A stretch of DNA of 64,000 bases from Shewanella gelidii. GTDB taxonomy: Bacteria; Pseudomonadota; Gammaproteobacteria; Enterobacterales; Shewanellaceae. Where the stretch lies: NCBI RefSeq assembly GCF_014647855.1, contig NZ_BMPZ01000001.1, positions 248,001-312,000 of the forward strand. The letters run 5' to 3'. Under the pieces are notes generated by a model. It was not told the DNA's origin and ran no database searches. It worked only from the letters and a program-made list of their open reading frames with translations. Shown piece after piece: positions 1-8,594 of this stretch. Numbering within the stretch: the first letter of the stretch is position 1; every line of letters starts with the position of its first letter. The position numbers and the translations under genes were made by a program.

Positions 1-1022
1 GGATGACTCACACCTGCTTGAACCGCAAAGCCATCTTTTACTAGGTTTTTATAGAATAAGGACGTTTTTCCTCCCCCTAAAATACTGGCGAGCATATCAA
101 GAGGTGCTTCGTCTTCATGACGAGCATATACCGTTGGAAAAGCAATTTTGATTAAAGGAAGGTGAACCTTGTCTTCCATCGAGATATAACGGGTTTTATC
201 GAGAGTCACGAGCGACTTCGCGGGAGTCTTTACTTCAGGTCCTTGTGGGATCTCTGCAAAATATTTGTCAACCCATGCTAGAACCTGTGACTCATTAAAG
301 TCCCCACCTATCGTTAATGTGGCATTGTTAGGGCCATACCAGCGTTGAAAAAAGAGTCTGACGTCTTCTGGTGTGGCTCGATTCAAATCTTCTGGCCAAC
401 CAATCACAGGCCATGAATAAGGGTGGCCTTGTGGATAAAAAGCCTGATTGAATCGCTCATTCATGCGCCCATAAGGTCGATTATCGACACGTTGTGCGCG
501 TTCATTTTTTACGGTCTCACGCTGTACTTCGAACTTTGCATCCGTTAATGCAGGTAATAAAAAGCCCATACGGTCAGACTCAAGCCACAACATTTTTTCC
601 AATTGATTATTGGGAACTGTTTCAAAGTAATTGGTTCTATCCGAATTGGTGGTGCCATTCAGTGACCCTCCAGCCTCTGTAACCACTTTAAAATGCTGCT
701 CATCGGCAACGTGCTGCGAACCTTGAAACATCATGTGCTCAAAAAGATGCGCAAAGCCACTACGTCCAGGGAGTTCTCTCGCTGCACCCACATGATAGGT
801 TACATCTACATGCACCAACGGATCGGATTTGTCCTGATGTAAAATGACAGTTAAGCCATTCGCAAGCTGATATTTCTTGTAGTTAATACTGACTTCATTC
901 GCTTTAGATGTTGAAGCTTCAATGAGGGTAACCCCCTCAGGTACATTTGCTTGGTTCGGGATAACGACGCACCCCGCCAACGCAATTGAAAGTGAAGCTA
1001 AAGCCAAGGTCCATTTTTTCAA
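1..1022 (-). CDS. M16 family zinc metallopeptidase lipoprotein (C-terminal part off the window)
   Basis: Only the first 340 codons are present; the gene runs off the left edge. The N-terminus is a lipoprotein signal with lipobox L15-A-G-C18, so the protein is probably anchored in the outer membrane. The inverted zinc motif HLFEH is at residues 92-96 and marks the M16 (insulinase/pitrilysin) family. Downstream text such as the NGTTNSDRTNY stretch and the later GGDF segment fit the first M16 half. These enzymes degrade peptides in the envelope; the substrate here is unknown. I chose the TTG at 1022 because AGGAG sits 8 bases upstream; an in-frame TTG at 1028 is too close to that site. It follows yqaA by 11 bases and is probably cotranscribed with it. 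Confidence 0.88.
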   Translation of the reverse strand, partial: MKKWTLALASLSIALAGCVVIPNQANVPEGVTLIEASTSKANEVSINYKKYQLANGLTVILHQDKSDPLVHVDVTYHVGAARELPGRSGFAHLFEHMMFQGSQHVADEQHFKVVTEAGGSLNGTTNSDRTNYFETVPNNQLEKMLWLESDRMGFLLPALTDAKFEVQRETVKNERAQRVDNRPYGRMNERFNQAFYPQGHPYSWPVIGWPEDLNRATPEDVRLFFQRWYGPNNATLTIGGDFNESQVLAWVDKYFAEIPQGPEVKTPAKSLVTLDKTRYISMEDKVHLPLIKIAFPTVYARHEDEAPLDMLASILGGGKTSLFYKNLVKDGFAVQAGVSH

Positions 1023-1033
1023 AACCAATACTC

Positions 1034-1480
1034 CTACAATAAGCTTACTGCGGGCTCAAACCATTGCAAAGCAACAGCTGCCACGATGAAATAGCGAAAG
1101 GTTTTCCCAATCGCGATAAAAAAACATGTGCGGCCAATTGGCAATCGTAGCCACCCAGCCAAAATACACAAAACATCCCCCACGACAGGGGCCCAAGCAA
1201 ACAACATCGCAATGCTGCCATATCGCTGTAATAACTTGAAGCTACGCTGATAGTTTCCTTTCGCCATGAGTTCTGGTGTTTGCGCAATTCGCCCTAATCG
1301 CCCCAAATAATAACTCGTGACCGAACCCAGTGTATTACCTATACTTGCAGCCACAACGAGCCAAAGCCAATGAACGGACGCTTGCTGAATAAACCCCACC
1401 AAAAGTAATTCTGAACCGCCCGGTAATACAGTTGCAGCAATAAATGCACCTGTGAACATCAACCATAATGTAGCCAACAA
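1034..1480 (-). CDS. yqaA: YqaA family (SNARE-associated/DedA-like) inner membrane protein
   Basis: A 148-residue hydrophobic protein with several membrane segments. It aligns along its length with E. coli YqaA: ATVLPGGSE near residue 17, IGNTLG, a YLGR turn, and W-x-PVVGD-LC-LAGW near residue 95, the conserved re-entrant part of the VTT/DedA-related fold. The biochemical role is unknown; DedA relatives are linked to lipid handling and membrane homeostasis. The start appears to be TTG at 1480, with AGG 7 bases upstream; a shorter form from the internal ATG (about 1459) is possible. It is probably the first gene of a two-gene unit with the M16 peptidase. Confidence 0.85.
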   Translation of the reverse strand: MLATLWLMFTGAFIAATVLPGGSELLLVGFIQQASVHWLWLVVAASIGNTLGSVTSYYLGRLGRIAQTPELMAKGNYQRSFKLLQRYGSIAMLFAWAPVVGDVLCILAGWLRLPIGRTCFFIAIGKTFRYFIVAAVALQWFEPAVSLL

Positions 1481-1735
1481 TAAATACCTATTGAATTTGT
1501 AGAGGCGTTGGGCCCAAGCACCTTAATGCTTACTAAATTTAGGAAGGATTAGGAACGAAATTACTTATCTCGATAAGTTATAAATAAAAACGCTTTGGTT
1601 CGCAATAGAAACAATGGATACAATACATGTAATAACCCAACGCTCGTGCAAGTGAATTTCTCATATAACGAAATTCTACAGGCCTTTATTACACTACAAA
1701 CCCATTGCACTGAGCGCTCTCCAACTGGAAATGAT

Positions 1736-2992
1736 ATGAATTTGCGCGTTCTCTCAAATATCCCTTTTTGGCAAAAAGTGGTCGCTGGTTTTACTCTTGG
1801 TATTATTCTTGGCGTATTCATGGGGGCAGAAGCGACAATCTTTAAGCCGCTGGGAGACCTCTTTATTGCAGCAATAAAAATGTTGGTAGCACCACTCATT
1901 TTTTGCGCCATCGTTGTCAGTATTACCTCTTTAGGTGGAGAAGTGAGCCTCAAGCGACTCAGCCTCAAAACGTTAGCAATGTTTATGTTTACAGGCACGC
2001 TTGCCTCTCTCATTGGTTTAAGTATAGGTAGCCTCATCGATATGGGCGGTTCGATGCAGCTTGAGACGACAGAGATTAGGCATCGAGATATTCCAGGGTT
2101 TAGTCAAGTTCTGCTGAATATGATCCCCATTAACCCTTTTGCGTCACTGGCAGAAGGCAAGGTACTGCAGATTATTGTTTTTGCCGCACTAGTTGGAGTT
2201 GCTATTAACCAAGTGGGTGAAAAAGCGAGGCCTTTAAAGCAAGCCATTGAGGCTGGTGCAGAAGTCATGTACCAATTAACCCGACTCGTTCTCAAATTAA
2301 CTCCGATCGGTGTGTTTGGCCTTATGGCGTGGGTCGTAGGTAAATATGGGCTATCGACCTTACTGCCACTTGGAAAATTTATTGCGGCCATATACATTGC
2401 GGCATTCATCCATATTATTTTTGTGTATGGCGGTCTCATTAAATTTGCCGCGAAGGTCAGCCCACTGCAGTTCTTTCGCAAAGCTATGCCAGCTCAACTG
2501 GTAGCATTCACAACAGCATCTAGCTTTGGCACGCTCCCGGCCAGCACGAAATGCACCGAGTCAATGGGCGTCTCAAAGCGCTATTCTTCTTTTGTTCTGC
2601 CCTTAGGTGCCACAATGAATATGGATGGCTGTGGTGGTATTTACCCTGCAATCGCGGCAATTTTTATAGCACAAATTTATGGTATTCCACTCGATATGAG
2701 TGACTATGGACTCATCGCGGTCACCGCCACCGTTGCATCGGTTGGCACAGCTGGTGTTCCAGGTAGTGCAATGGTGATGCTCTCCGTCACCTTAGGTGTT
2801 GTTGGCCTTCCACTTGAAGGAATCGCATTTATTGCTGCCATTGATCGCGTTATTGATATGATCCGTACCTGTACCAATGTGACAGGCGATATGATGACTG
2901 TGGTCGTTATTGGTAAATCAGAAGGGCAATTCGATCAACAAACCTTTGACGAGAATGAACGTATGGATGAAATGCCTTTAAAGACAAACTGA
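1736..2992 (+). CDS. dicarboxylate/amino acid:cation symporter (DAACS family)
   Basis: A 418-residue secondary transporter of the DctA/GltP (SLC1-like) family in the inner membrane, importing C4-dicarboxylates or acidic amino acids with Na+ or H+. Family signatures are clear: a serine-rich hairpin-1 stretch ending SSFGTLP, the TM7 NMDG motif, the hairpin-2 segment GTAGVPGSAMVML, and a TM8 region with D-R-x-x-D and TCTNVTGD. The frame is open upstream to 1595, but family proteins begin close to the ATG at 1736, which has GGAA upstream. Substrate cannot be read with confidence. It converges on oadGAB, whose product decarboxylates oxaloacetate. A link to C4-acid use is only a guess. Confidence 0.92.
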   Translation: MNLRVLSNIPFWQKVVAGFTLGIILGVFMGAEATIFKPLGDLFIAAIKMLVAPLIFCAIVVSITSLGGEVSLKRLSLKTLAMFMFTGTLASLIGLSIGSLIDMGGSMQLETTEIRHRDIPGFSQVLLNMIPINPFASLAEGKVLQIIVFAALVGVAINQVGEKARPLKQAIEAGAEVMYQLTRLVLKLTPIGVFGLMAWVVGKYGLSTLLPLGKFIAAIYIAAFIHIIFVYGGLIKFAAKVSPLQFFRKAMPAQLVAFTTASSFGTLPASTKCTESMGVSKRYSSFVLPLGATMNMDGCGGIYPAIAAIFIAQIYGIPLDMSDYGLIAVTATVASVGTAGVPGSAMVMLSVTLGVVGLPLEGIAFIAAIDRVIDMIRTCTNVTGDMMTVVVIGKSEGQFDQQTFDENERMDEMPLKTN

Positions 2993-3096
2993 AGCTTGTT
3001 GAGGTAATTAATTGACGCTGAATAAATTTCTGCGCATTATTATTTCAATTGCTGAGGATTTATTGTCGATGCGCTCACACCAGGACTAAGCCTTCT

Positions 3097-3285
3097 ATGA
3101 ACAAATTATTTCTCCTCCCGCTTTTGCTTTGTGTGGCTTGGACTCTATTTTTACAAGTGAATCAAGTCCCTTTACGTCAAGGCAAAAAGGGGTATATCTA
3201 TATCATTGCAATCAGTAGTGTCGTCATCGGTGCACTCAGTCTATTGCTTTGGATTACTGCCGACCAAAACATTGGCCAGTGGTAA
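3097..3285 (+). CDS. small hypothetical membrane protein
   Basis: A 62-residue protein I do not recognise. It has two hydrophobic segments, residues 3-18 and 33-51, joined by a short basic loop (RQGKKG), so it should be a two-helix inner membrane protein with the loop probably cytoplasmic. The ATG at 3097 is preferred because the upstream extension (open from 3049) is Cys/Arg-rich and not protein-like. It lies 104 bases after the symporter gene, on the same strand, and is followed directly by a terminator, so it may be the last gene of that transcript. Confidence 0.55.
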   Translation: MNKLFLLPLLLCVAWTLFLQVNQVPLRQGKKGYIYIIAISSVVIGALSLLLWITADQNIGQW

Positions 3286-3310
3286 CGAGCCAAACCATCG
3301 CCCACAAAAA

Positions 3311-3342
3311 AACCTGCTTATGTGATTAAGCAGGTTTTTTAT
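3311..3342. terminator. bidirectional rho-independent terminator
   Basis: A perfect 10-bp stem (AACCTGCTTA, loop 3321-3326, TAAGCAGGTT) with a T-run after it and an A-run before it. It can serve both the plus-strand small membrane gene and the minus-strand oadB. Confidence 0.88.
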
Positions 3343-3384
3343 TATGGATTCACAGTTTAATCGTGAAACCAAGCCATCTTGATT

Positions 3385-4515
3385 TTAGCCTAGTACAGCA
3401 AGCAAGACACCGGCAGCTACAGCGGAACCAAGTACACCAGCGACGTTTGGTCCCATTGCGTGCATCAACAGGAAGTTGTGTTGGTTAGACTGTAATCCAA
3501 CCTTATTCACAACCCTTGCTGCCATGGGCACTGCTGATACACCTGCTGCACCAATCAATGGGTTAATCTTACCGCCTGATAACTTACACATCAGCTTAGC
3601 CATAAGTACGCCCGTCGCGGTACCAATACCAAATGCAACGGCACCAAGTATAAGAATGCCTAACGTTTCTACTTGTAAAAACTTATCTGCAGACAGCTTA
3701 GATCCGACAGCTAAACCAAGGAAAATGGTGACGATATTGATCAGTTCGTTTTGAGCTGTATTCGATAAACGGTCCACGACGCCAGACTCACGCATCAAAT
3801 TACCTAAACAGAACATCCCCACAAGCGGTGTTGCTGCTGGAAGGAAAAGAATCGTCAAACCAAGCACCATCAGCGGAAATATAATCTTCTCACGCTTACC
3901 GACTTCACGAAGCTGTTCCATCTTAATCTGACGCTCTGATTCAGTAGTCAAAAGCTTCATAATGGGTGGTTGAATTATCGGCACTAATGCCATATACGAG
4001 TATGCTGCAACCGCAATAGCACCTAGAAGCTCTGGCGCGAGCTTAGAGGCTAAGAAAATCGCCGTGGGCCCATCGGCACCACCAATGATCGCGATTGCCG
4101 CAGCATCTTGCATAGAGAATTCAAACCCGGGAACTAGATTTAACGCAATTGCACCAATCAAGGTTGCAAAAATACCAAACTGCGCTGCTGCACCCAGCAA
4201 AAGCATTTTGGGGTTAGCAATCAACGCACCAAAATCCGTTAATGCGCCCACCCCCATAAAAATGAGCAGCGGGAATACACCAGTTTCAATCCCTACATGG
4301 TACACGTACCACAGCAGGCCACCTTCATCGGTAAAGCCTCCATTTGGAATGTTAGCTAATATCGCACCAAAACCAATAGGTAAAAGCAGTAAAGGCTCAA
4401 AGCCTTTCGCGATGGCCAAAAATAATAACAGTGCGCCAACACCCATCATTAACAATTGACCTGACGTAAAATTCGCTAAACCAGATTCTGCCCAGAAAGC
4501 AAGTAAACCTTCCAT
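3385..4515 (-). CDS. oadB: Na+-pumping oxaloacetate decarboxylase, beta subunit
   Basis: This 376-residue multi-span protein is the integral membrane subunit that decarboxylates carboxybiotin and exports Na+. The sequence contains the family's conserved GGADGPTA stretch (near residue 145), a [10 protein letters not shown] segment near residue 48, and the C-terminal [18 protein letters not shown] and [13 protein letters not shown] blocks. Length fits the short OadB/GcdB type. It is the last gene of oadG-oadA-oadB, starting 8 bases after oadA with AGGAG upstream. The operon converts oxaloacetate to pyruvate and CO2 while building a sodium gradient, which suits a marine organism with Na+-coupled transport. 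Confidence 0.95.
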   Translation of the reverse strand: MEGLLAFWAESGLANFTSGQLLMMGVGALLLFLAIAKGFEPLLLLPIGFGAILANIPNGGFTDEGGLLWYVYHVGIETGVFPLLIFMGVGALTDFGALIANPKMLLLGAAAQFGIFATLIGAIALNLVPGFEFSMQDAAAIAIIGGADGPTAIFLASKLAPELLGAIAVAAYSYMALVPIIQPPIMKLLTTESERQIKMEQLREVGKREKIIFPLMVLGLTILFLPAATPLVGMFCLGNLMRESGVVDRLSNTAQNELINIVTIFLGLAVGSKLSADKFLQVETLGILILGAVAFGIGTATGVLMAKLMCKLSGGKINPLIGAAGVSAVPMAARVVNKVGLQSNQHNFLLMHAMGPNVAGVLGSAVAAGVLLAVLG

Positions 4516-4523
4516 AAATGCTC

Positions 4524-6326
4524 CTAAGACAACGCTAACAATATATCGCCAACGGCAACCGAATCACCTTCGCGCACGGCAAGACTAGCAACCACACCAC
4601 TGGCAGTGGCACGCACTTCGGTTTCCATTTTCATGGCTTCCAGAATGATCACTACGTCACCTTCTTGAACTTGTGCCCCTGGCGCAACATTTACTTTAAA
4701 AATGTTACCAGATAGCGGTGCACTAATTTCAGCAGTTACGGCACCCGTAACAACTGGCGCTGGGGCTGCTGGTACTGCCGCAACTGGAGCTGCAACTGGC
4801 GTCACCTGACTGATATCGCCACCTGAAGCGACTTGCACTACATATTGCTGGCCTTGCACGTTGACGGTGTAAGTTTCTGGGGCTTGGTCACTTGCCTGCG
4901 CTTTGGCAGCTGTTGGTTGAGCTTTCTCTTCCGTTGGTGCTTGAGGAGCAGGCTCAAAAGCGTCTGGATTATTGCGATTTTTAAGGAACTTCAATCCAAT
5001 TTGTGGGAATAATGCATAGGTCAGAACATCATCATCAGCTTCTTCTGCAAGCGCAATGCCCTCTTCTTTCGCGATACCAGCTAGCTCAGCACGGAGTCTT
5101 TCGAGCTCAGGTTCGAGCAAATCGGCTGGGCGACAAGTAATCGCTTCGGCACCATCAAGAACTCTCGCTTGTAGCTCCGCATTGACCGGTGCAGGTGTTG
5201 CACCATATTCACCTTTTAGCACGCCTTCCGTCTCTTTGGTAAGCGACTTATAACGCTCTCCTGTTAAGATGTTGATGACCGACTGTGTCCCTACAATTTG
5301 CGACGTTGGCGTTACCAAAGGCAAAAAGCCTAAATCTTCACGAACGCGTGGGATCTCTTCTAAAACAAGATCAAGTTTGTCACCAGCACCTTGCTCTTTC
5401 AGTTGGTTTTCCATATTCGTTAACATGCCACCTGGTACTTGTGCGCGCAGAATTCGCGAATCAATACCTTTCAGGCTGCCTTCAAACTGTGCATATTTTT
5501 TACGCACTTCTCTGAAGTAAGCTGCGATTTCCTCAAGCAATACAAGATCGTACCCTGTGTCACGCTCAGTACCTTCAACCATAGCTACAAGCGTTTCTGT
5601 CGCAGAATGACCATAAGTTTGGCTCATTGAAGAGATAGATGTATCGAGCGCATCAATGCCTGCTTCAATTGCTTTTTGATAAGTTGCCGTACTTAAACCG
5701 GTTGTTGCATGGCACTGCATGGTCAACTCAAGATCTGTCGACTTTTTGATTTGGCTTATCAGCTCGTATGCTTCAAAAGGTTTCAATAGGCCGGCCATAT
5801 CTTTGATACATAGTGAGTGACAGCCTAGATCTTCGATGCGCTTCGCCAAATCAGTCCACGTTTCAAGCGTGTGAACGGGACTTGTTGTGTACGAAAGCGT
5901 CCCTTGTGCATGCGCACCAACTTCAACGACTGCTTTTGTTGCAGCTTCAAGGTTACGGACATCGTTCATTGCATCAAAAATACGGAAAACATCGACGCCG
6001 TTGGTGTGTGCACGCTCAACGAAGCGATTTACAAGGTCGTCAGCATAGTGACGGTAGCCCAATAGATTTTGTCCGCGAAGTAACATCTGCTGACGTGTAT
6101 TAGGCATCGCCTTCTTCAATTCACGGATACGCTCCCAAGGATCTTCACCTAGGTAACGGATACAAGAGTCAAATGTGGCACCACCCCACGACTCTAACGA
6201 CCAAAATCCGACTTTGTCTAACGATGGTGCAATTGGCAGCATATCTTCGAGACGCAGGCGGGTAGCCAACAGTGACTGGTGAGCGTCTCTTAAGACGACA
6301 TCGGTTAATGCTAGTGGCTTACTCAT
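4524..6326 (-). CDS. oadA: Na+-pumping oxaloacetate decarboxylase, alpha subunit (biotin carrier)
   Basis: About 600 residues. The N-terminal carboxyltransferase domain begins with [17 protein letters not shown], the TIM-barrel motif shared with pyruvate carboxylase. A conserved PYC/OADA domain follows, then a Pro/Ala/Gln-rich linker (about residues 450-525), and a C-terminal biotinyl domain with EAMKMET, where the biotinylated lysine is about residue 566. It transfers the carboxyl group of oxaloacetate to biotin at the cytoplasmic face. The ATG at 6326 is favoured because GGGGA lies 6 bases upstream; the ATG at 6332 is too close to it. It sits between oadG and oadB. Confidence 0.96.
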   Translation of the reverse strand: MSKPLALTDVVLRDAHQSLLATRLRLEDMLPIAPSLDKVGFWSLESWGGATFDSCIRYLGEDPWERIRELKKAMPNTRQQMLLRGQNLLGYRHYADDLVNRFVERAHTNGVDVFRIFDAMNDVRNLEAATKAVVEVGAHAQGTLSYTTSPVHTLETWTDLAKRIEDLGCHSLCIKDMAGLLKPFEAYELISQIKKSTDLELTMQCHATTGLSTATYQKAIEAGIDALDTSISSMSQTYGHSATETLVAMVEGTERDTGYDLVLLEEIAAYFREVRKKYAQFEGSLKGIDSRILRAQVPGGMLTNMENQLKEQGAGDKLDLVLEEIPRVREDLGFLPLVTPTSQIVGTQSVINILTGERYKSLTKETEGVLKGEYGATPAPVNAELQARVLDGAEAITCRPADLLEPELERLRAELAGIAKEEGIALAEEADDDVLTYALFPQIGLKFLKNRNNPDAFEPAPQAPTEEKAQPTAAKAQASDQAPETYTVNVQGQQYVVQVASGGDISQVTPVAAPVAAVPAAPAPVVTGAVTAEISAPLSGNIFKVNVAPGAQVQEGDVVIILEAMKMETEVRATASGVVASLAVREGDSVAVGDILLALS

Positions 6327-6347
6327 ATTCATTCCCCAAAATTAAAA

Positions 6348-6605
6348 CTAAGCTTGCGCGCGATTGCGATATTGATGGATAGCCGCAGTAATAGCAGCTA
6401 GGAGCTGAGGTTCCATGTTGTTGCCATGGTTAGGTACTTGCTGTGGTGCAGCAGCGGTACTCGGTTTAGCGCAAACAACGGGCGCTCCCCATTTAGCAAC
6501 TAATTTAACACCTACAATTAAGATGCTTAGAAACACAAATACCAACCCCATGCCTAAGACCATAATGCCCAAGGCGTCGGATATTTGTTGGAATATCGAT
6601 GTCAT
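6348..6605 (-). CDS. oadG: Na+-pumping oxaloacetate decarboxylase, gamma subunit
   Basis: An 85-residue single-span protein: a membrane helix at residues 12-35, then a soluble Pro/Ala/His tail. OadG anchors the alpha subunit to the beta subunit, and its tail binds Zn2+. The tail here contains few histidines (N-H-G and I-H-Q-Y), so metal binding is not evident by eye. First gene of the operon; GGGGAAG precedes the ATG at 6605. Assignment rests on size, topology and position before oadA. Confidence 0.9.
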   Translation of the reverse strand: MTSIFQQISDALGIMVLGMGLVFVFLSILIVGVKLVAKWGAPVVCAKPSTAAAPQQVPNHGNNMEPQLLAAITAAIHQYRNRAQA

Positions 6606-7326
6606 ATCTTCCCCTTCACTCTTTTCAACAACTCATCTTAGCTGTCTTCTTTCAGTTGTACCCATAAATCGAGACACACCCGAATGACTTTACGTCAATC
6701 CAACGCATAATAAAACATATAATTATTCACCGGAACAGATGAAAAATTCAGATTGGCGTAAGCAGCGAACCGAGTAGAACACTCTAAGACCGCTGGCTAG
6801 AGATGAAAAACATAACTAATCTATAACAAATTTACCCTTCACATGTAAATTGGTCATACCAAATTTTGTAAAAAAAATTAATGTTTGATGAACATTCACC
6901 AATCCTAACCGCTATATTTTAAGAATTATATAGTTCTTGAGTTTTTTTGTTGTTGATCAGAAGGACGTTATAAAGTTATTGCAAATTCAATATGGAGAAT
7001 AATGAACAATAAAAATGATGAATTTCAAATTATTCAATAAAATGACTAGTTATCCCTTCCAAAAAAACACCTTCTTCCTACCATGAATACATAATTATGC
7101 AAGACTAAAGCACAAAATGCTCAAGCAGCGTAAACCTTTAAAATACAATACCTTTTTTACATGTTCCCAGGTCGGACATTAAAGGGCAATCAATCGCAGT
7201 AAAACCAGCTTAGACCTTACAAGACATTGACCAACTTCCGATGCTTTCAATCTATTGGCCAACAAAACCATAATCATTTGGAAAGCACCAGCAGATTGCA
7301 ATAACAATTTGGCATGGTAAATAGAT
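6606..7326. other. 721-bp AT-rich intergenic region, upstream of oadG and downstream of the tRNA operon
   Basis: No convincing gene is present. The stretch is rich in A/T runs and has stop codons in all frames. It should hold the oadGAB promoter and leader. The only clear structure is a GntR-type palindrome at 6849-6864. A 12-codon frame with a fair ribosome site occurs at 7002-7040 but has no support as a gene. Confidence 0.6.
6849..6864. promoter_or_regulatory. candidate PdhR/FadR-like operator upstream of oadG
   Basis: The sequence ATTGGTCATACCAAAT is an inverted repeat, TTGGT-N3-ACCAA, matching the ATTGGTnnnACCAAT pattern of PdhR and the GGT/ACC core of other GntR-family FadR-type regulators. 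It lies about 244 bases upstream of the oadG start. A pyruvate-responsive regulator on an oxaloacetate decarboxylase operon would make sense, but the distance is long and no promoter could be assigned next to it. Confidence 0.4.
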
Positions 7327-7354
7327 ATAAAAAAACCCCGCGAATGCAGGGTTT
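7327..7354 (-). terminator. terminator of the tRNA operon
   Basis: On the minus strand AAACCC-TGC, loop ATTC, then GCG-GGGTTT forms a 9-bp stem (one G-T pair) and runs into a T-tract. It begins 8 bases after the last tRNA gene. Confidence 0.85.
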
Positions 7355-7361
7355 GAGTATT

Positions 7362-7438
7362 TGGCGCGCATGGAAGGAGTCGAACCTCCGACCGCCTGGT
7401 TCGTAGCCAGGTACTCTATCCAGCTGAGCTACATGCGC
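7362..7438 (-). tRNA. tRNA-Arg (ACG), divergent copy
   Basis: A 77-nt gene including encoded CCA. The anticodon ACG (7402-7404) reads CGU, and after A34-to-inosine editing also CGC and CGA. The acceptor stem GCGCATG/CATGCGC is fully paired and the discriminator is G, unlike the four other Arg copies in the cluster, which have discriminator A. The T-arm also differs. It is the last gene before the terminator. Confidence 0.97.
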
Positions 7439-7463
7439 AAATTCGGTAGAAATATAAAAATAA

Positions 7464-7555
7464 TGGCGGAGAAGGAGGGATTCGAACCCTCGATGGGAGT
7501 TAAAGCCCATACTCCCTTAGCAGGGGAGCGCCTTCGGCCACTCGGCCACCTCTCC
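7464..7555 (-). tRNA. tRNA-Ser (GCT)
   Basis: A 92-nt class II tRNA with a long variable arm, anticodon GCT (reads AGC/AGU) and encoded CCA. By eye it is identical to the copy at 7965-8056. It lies between two tRNA-Arg genes. Confidence 0.97.
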
Positions 7556-7561
7556 GAAATA

Positions 7562-7638
7562 TGGTACGCGTGAGAGGATTCGAACCTCTGACCGCCTGGT
7601 TCGTAGCCAGGTACTCTATCCAGCTGAGCTACACGCGC
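7562..7638 (-). tRNA. tRNA-Arg (ACG)
   Basis: A 77-nt gene with anticodon ACG and encoded CCA. The acceptor stem GCGCGTG/CACGCGT ends in a G1-U72 wobble pair; the discriminator is A. Identical by eye to the copies at 7662, 7767 and 7867. Confidence 0.97.
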
Positions 7639-7661
7639 TTAAATTCTTTGATATTTTTAGA

Positions 7662-7738
7662 TGGTACGCGTGAGAGGATTCGAACCTCTGACCGCCTGGT
7701 TCGTAGCCAGGTACTCTATCCAGCTGAGCTACACGCGC
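7662..7738 (-). tRNA. tRNA-Arg (ACG)
   Basis: Second of four apparently identical 77-nt tRNA-Arg copies, separated by a 23-base AT-rich spacer from the copy at 7562-7638. Anticodon ACG, CCA encoded. Confidence 0.97.
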
Positions 7739-7766
7739 ATCTAAAAATTATAGCAGTGTGAAACAA

Positions 7767-7843
7767 TGGTACGCGTGAGAGGATTCGAACCTCTGACCGC
7801 CTGGTTCGTAGCCAGGTACTCTATCCAGCTGAGCTACACGCGC
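7767..7843 (-). tRNA. tRNA-Arg (ACG)
   Basis: Third of four apparently identical copies. The 9 bases just upstream of its 5' end (CAATACGAT on the sense strand) are the same as those before the copy at 7867-7943, which suggests a recent tandem duplication. Confidence 0.97.
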
Positions 7844-7866
7844 ATCGTATTGTTTCTAAATCAAAA

Positions 7867-7943
7867 TGGTACGCGTGAGAGGATTCGAACCTCTGACCGC
7901 CTGGTTCGTAGCCAGGTACTCTATCCAGCTGAGCTACACGCGC
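7867..7943 (-). tRNA. tRNA-Arg (ACG)
   Basis: Fourth apparently identical copy, the first Arg gene in the direction of transcription. It shares its immediate upstream 9 bases with the copy at 7767-7843. Confidence 0.97.
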
Positions 7944-7964
7944 ATCGTATTGATTAGTAAGAAA

Positions 7965-8056
7965 TGGCGGAGAAGGAGGGATTCGAACCCTCGATGGGAG
8001 TTAAAGCCCATACTCCCTTAGCAGGGGAGCGCCTTCGGCCACTCGGCCACCTCTCC
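7965..8056 (-). tRNA. tRNA-Ser (GCT), first gene of the operon
   Basis: A 92-nt class II tRNA, anticodon GCT, encoded CCA. It is the promoter-proximal gene. The order csrA, tRNA-Ser, several tRNA-Arg matches E. coli csrA-serV-argVYZQ, so the locus is anciently conserved. Confidence 0.97.
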
Positions 8057-8071
8057 GTTTTCTTGGCGCAC

Positions 8072-8099
8072 ATATTACTGTTTGACGAAAATAAGTCAA
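8072..8099 (-). promoter_or_regulatory. tRNA operon promoter with GC-rich discriminator
   Basis: On the minus strand TTGACT (8094-8099), a 16-bp spacer and TAATAT (8072-8077), followed by GTGCGCC. A strong sigma-70 core and a GC-rich discriminator are the known signature of stringently controlled stable-RNA promoters. The expected start is 8-10 bases before the tRNA-Ser gene. Confidence 0.75.
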
Positions 8100-8212
8100 A
8101 CCCTTTTTCCGAAACCCTAACTGTTTGAGGTGTTTTTAAGCATATTGCTGTAATTACACGCCAGCCTTGTGATTAGAGCACGATATTCAGTAAACAATTG
8201 CGCTTTTAAACG

Positions 8213-8248
8213 ATAGAAAAAACAAAAAAGCCAGCATTTAAACTGACT
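8213..8248 (-). terminator. probable csrA terminator
   Basis: Minus-strand AGTCAG, an 8-base loop, CTGGCT (6 bp with one wobble pair), then TTTTTTG and a second T-run. It is a weak hairpin with a good U-tract, placed between csrA and the tRNA promoter. Confidence 0.5.
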
Positions 8249-8279
8249 TCTTTTATCTAACTTTCATTTCTGATTGAAA

Positions 8280-8477
8280 TCAGAAGTTACCACCTTCAGG
8301 GGCACCACCGGTCTTTTCAGACTGAATGCGCTGATAAATCTCTTCACGATGCACAGAAACTTCTTTTGGTGCATTCACACCAATTCGAACCTGATTACCT
8401 TTTACACCTAAAACTGTAACTGTAACTTCGTCACCAATCATCAATGTTTCACCAACACGACGAGTCAATATCAGCAT
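8280..8477 (-). CDS. csrA: carbon storage regulator CsrA
   Basis: A 65-residue RNA-binding post-transcriptional regulator. It starts [18 protein letters not shown], contains the [19 protein letters not shown] core, and keeps the RNA-contacting residues L4 and R44. The dimer binds GGA motifs in mRNA leaders and is antagonised by CsrB-type small RNAs controlled by the BarA/UvrY system; barA is also in this window. AAAGGAG precedes the ATG. The C-terminal tail ends in a Gly-rich GGAPEGGNF. Order alaS-lysC-csrA-tRNAs. Confidence 0.98.
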   Translation of the reverse strand: MLILTRRVGETLMIGDEVTVTVLGVKGNQVRIGVNAPKEVSVHREEIYQRIQSEKTGGAPEGGNF

Positions 8478-8594
8478 TCGATTGCTCCTTTATTACTAAT
8501 TGCTATTAACGCAAATCACTTATGCGTTTATGTCCTTATTATAAGGTTAGCTTAGTACAAAATAATAGTATTCAATACTAAAACAGTTATTTAA

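Noticed and set aside
7002..7040. 12-codon open frame with GGAG upstream in the oadG leader region
   Set aside because: Too short, no downstream gene on that strand that it could regulate, and no recognisable leader-peptide codon bias.
7562..7943. Regularly spaced identical repeats resembling a CRISPR array
   Set aside because: The 77-base units fold as tRNA-Arg with anticodon ACG and CCA ends; the spacers are short and AT-rich.
7361..7957. Several repeated 63-78 codon reading frames with near-identical protein repeats
   Set aside because: They lie on or across the tRNA-Arg and tRNA-Ser genes and simply translate the tRNA sequences.
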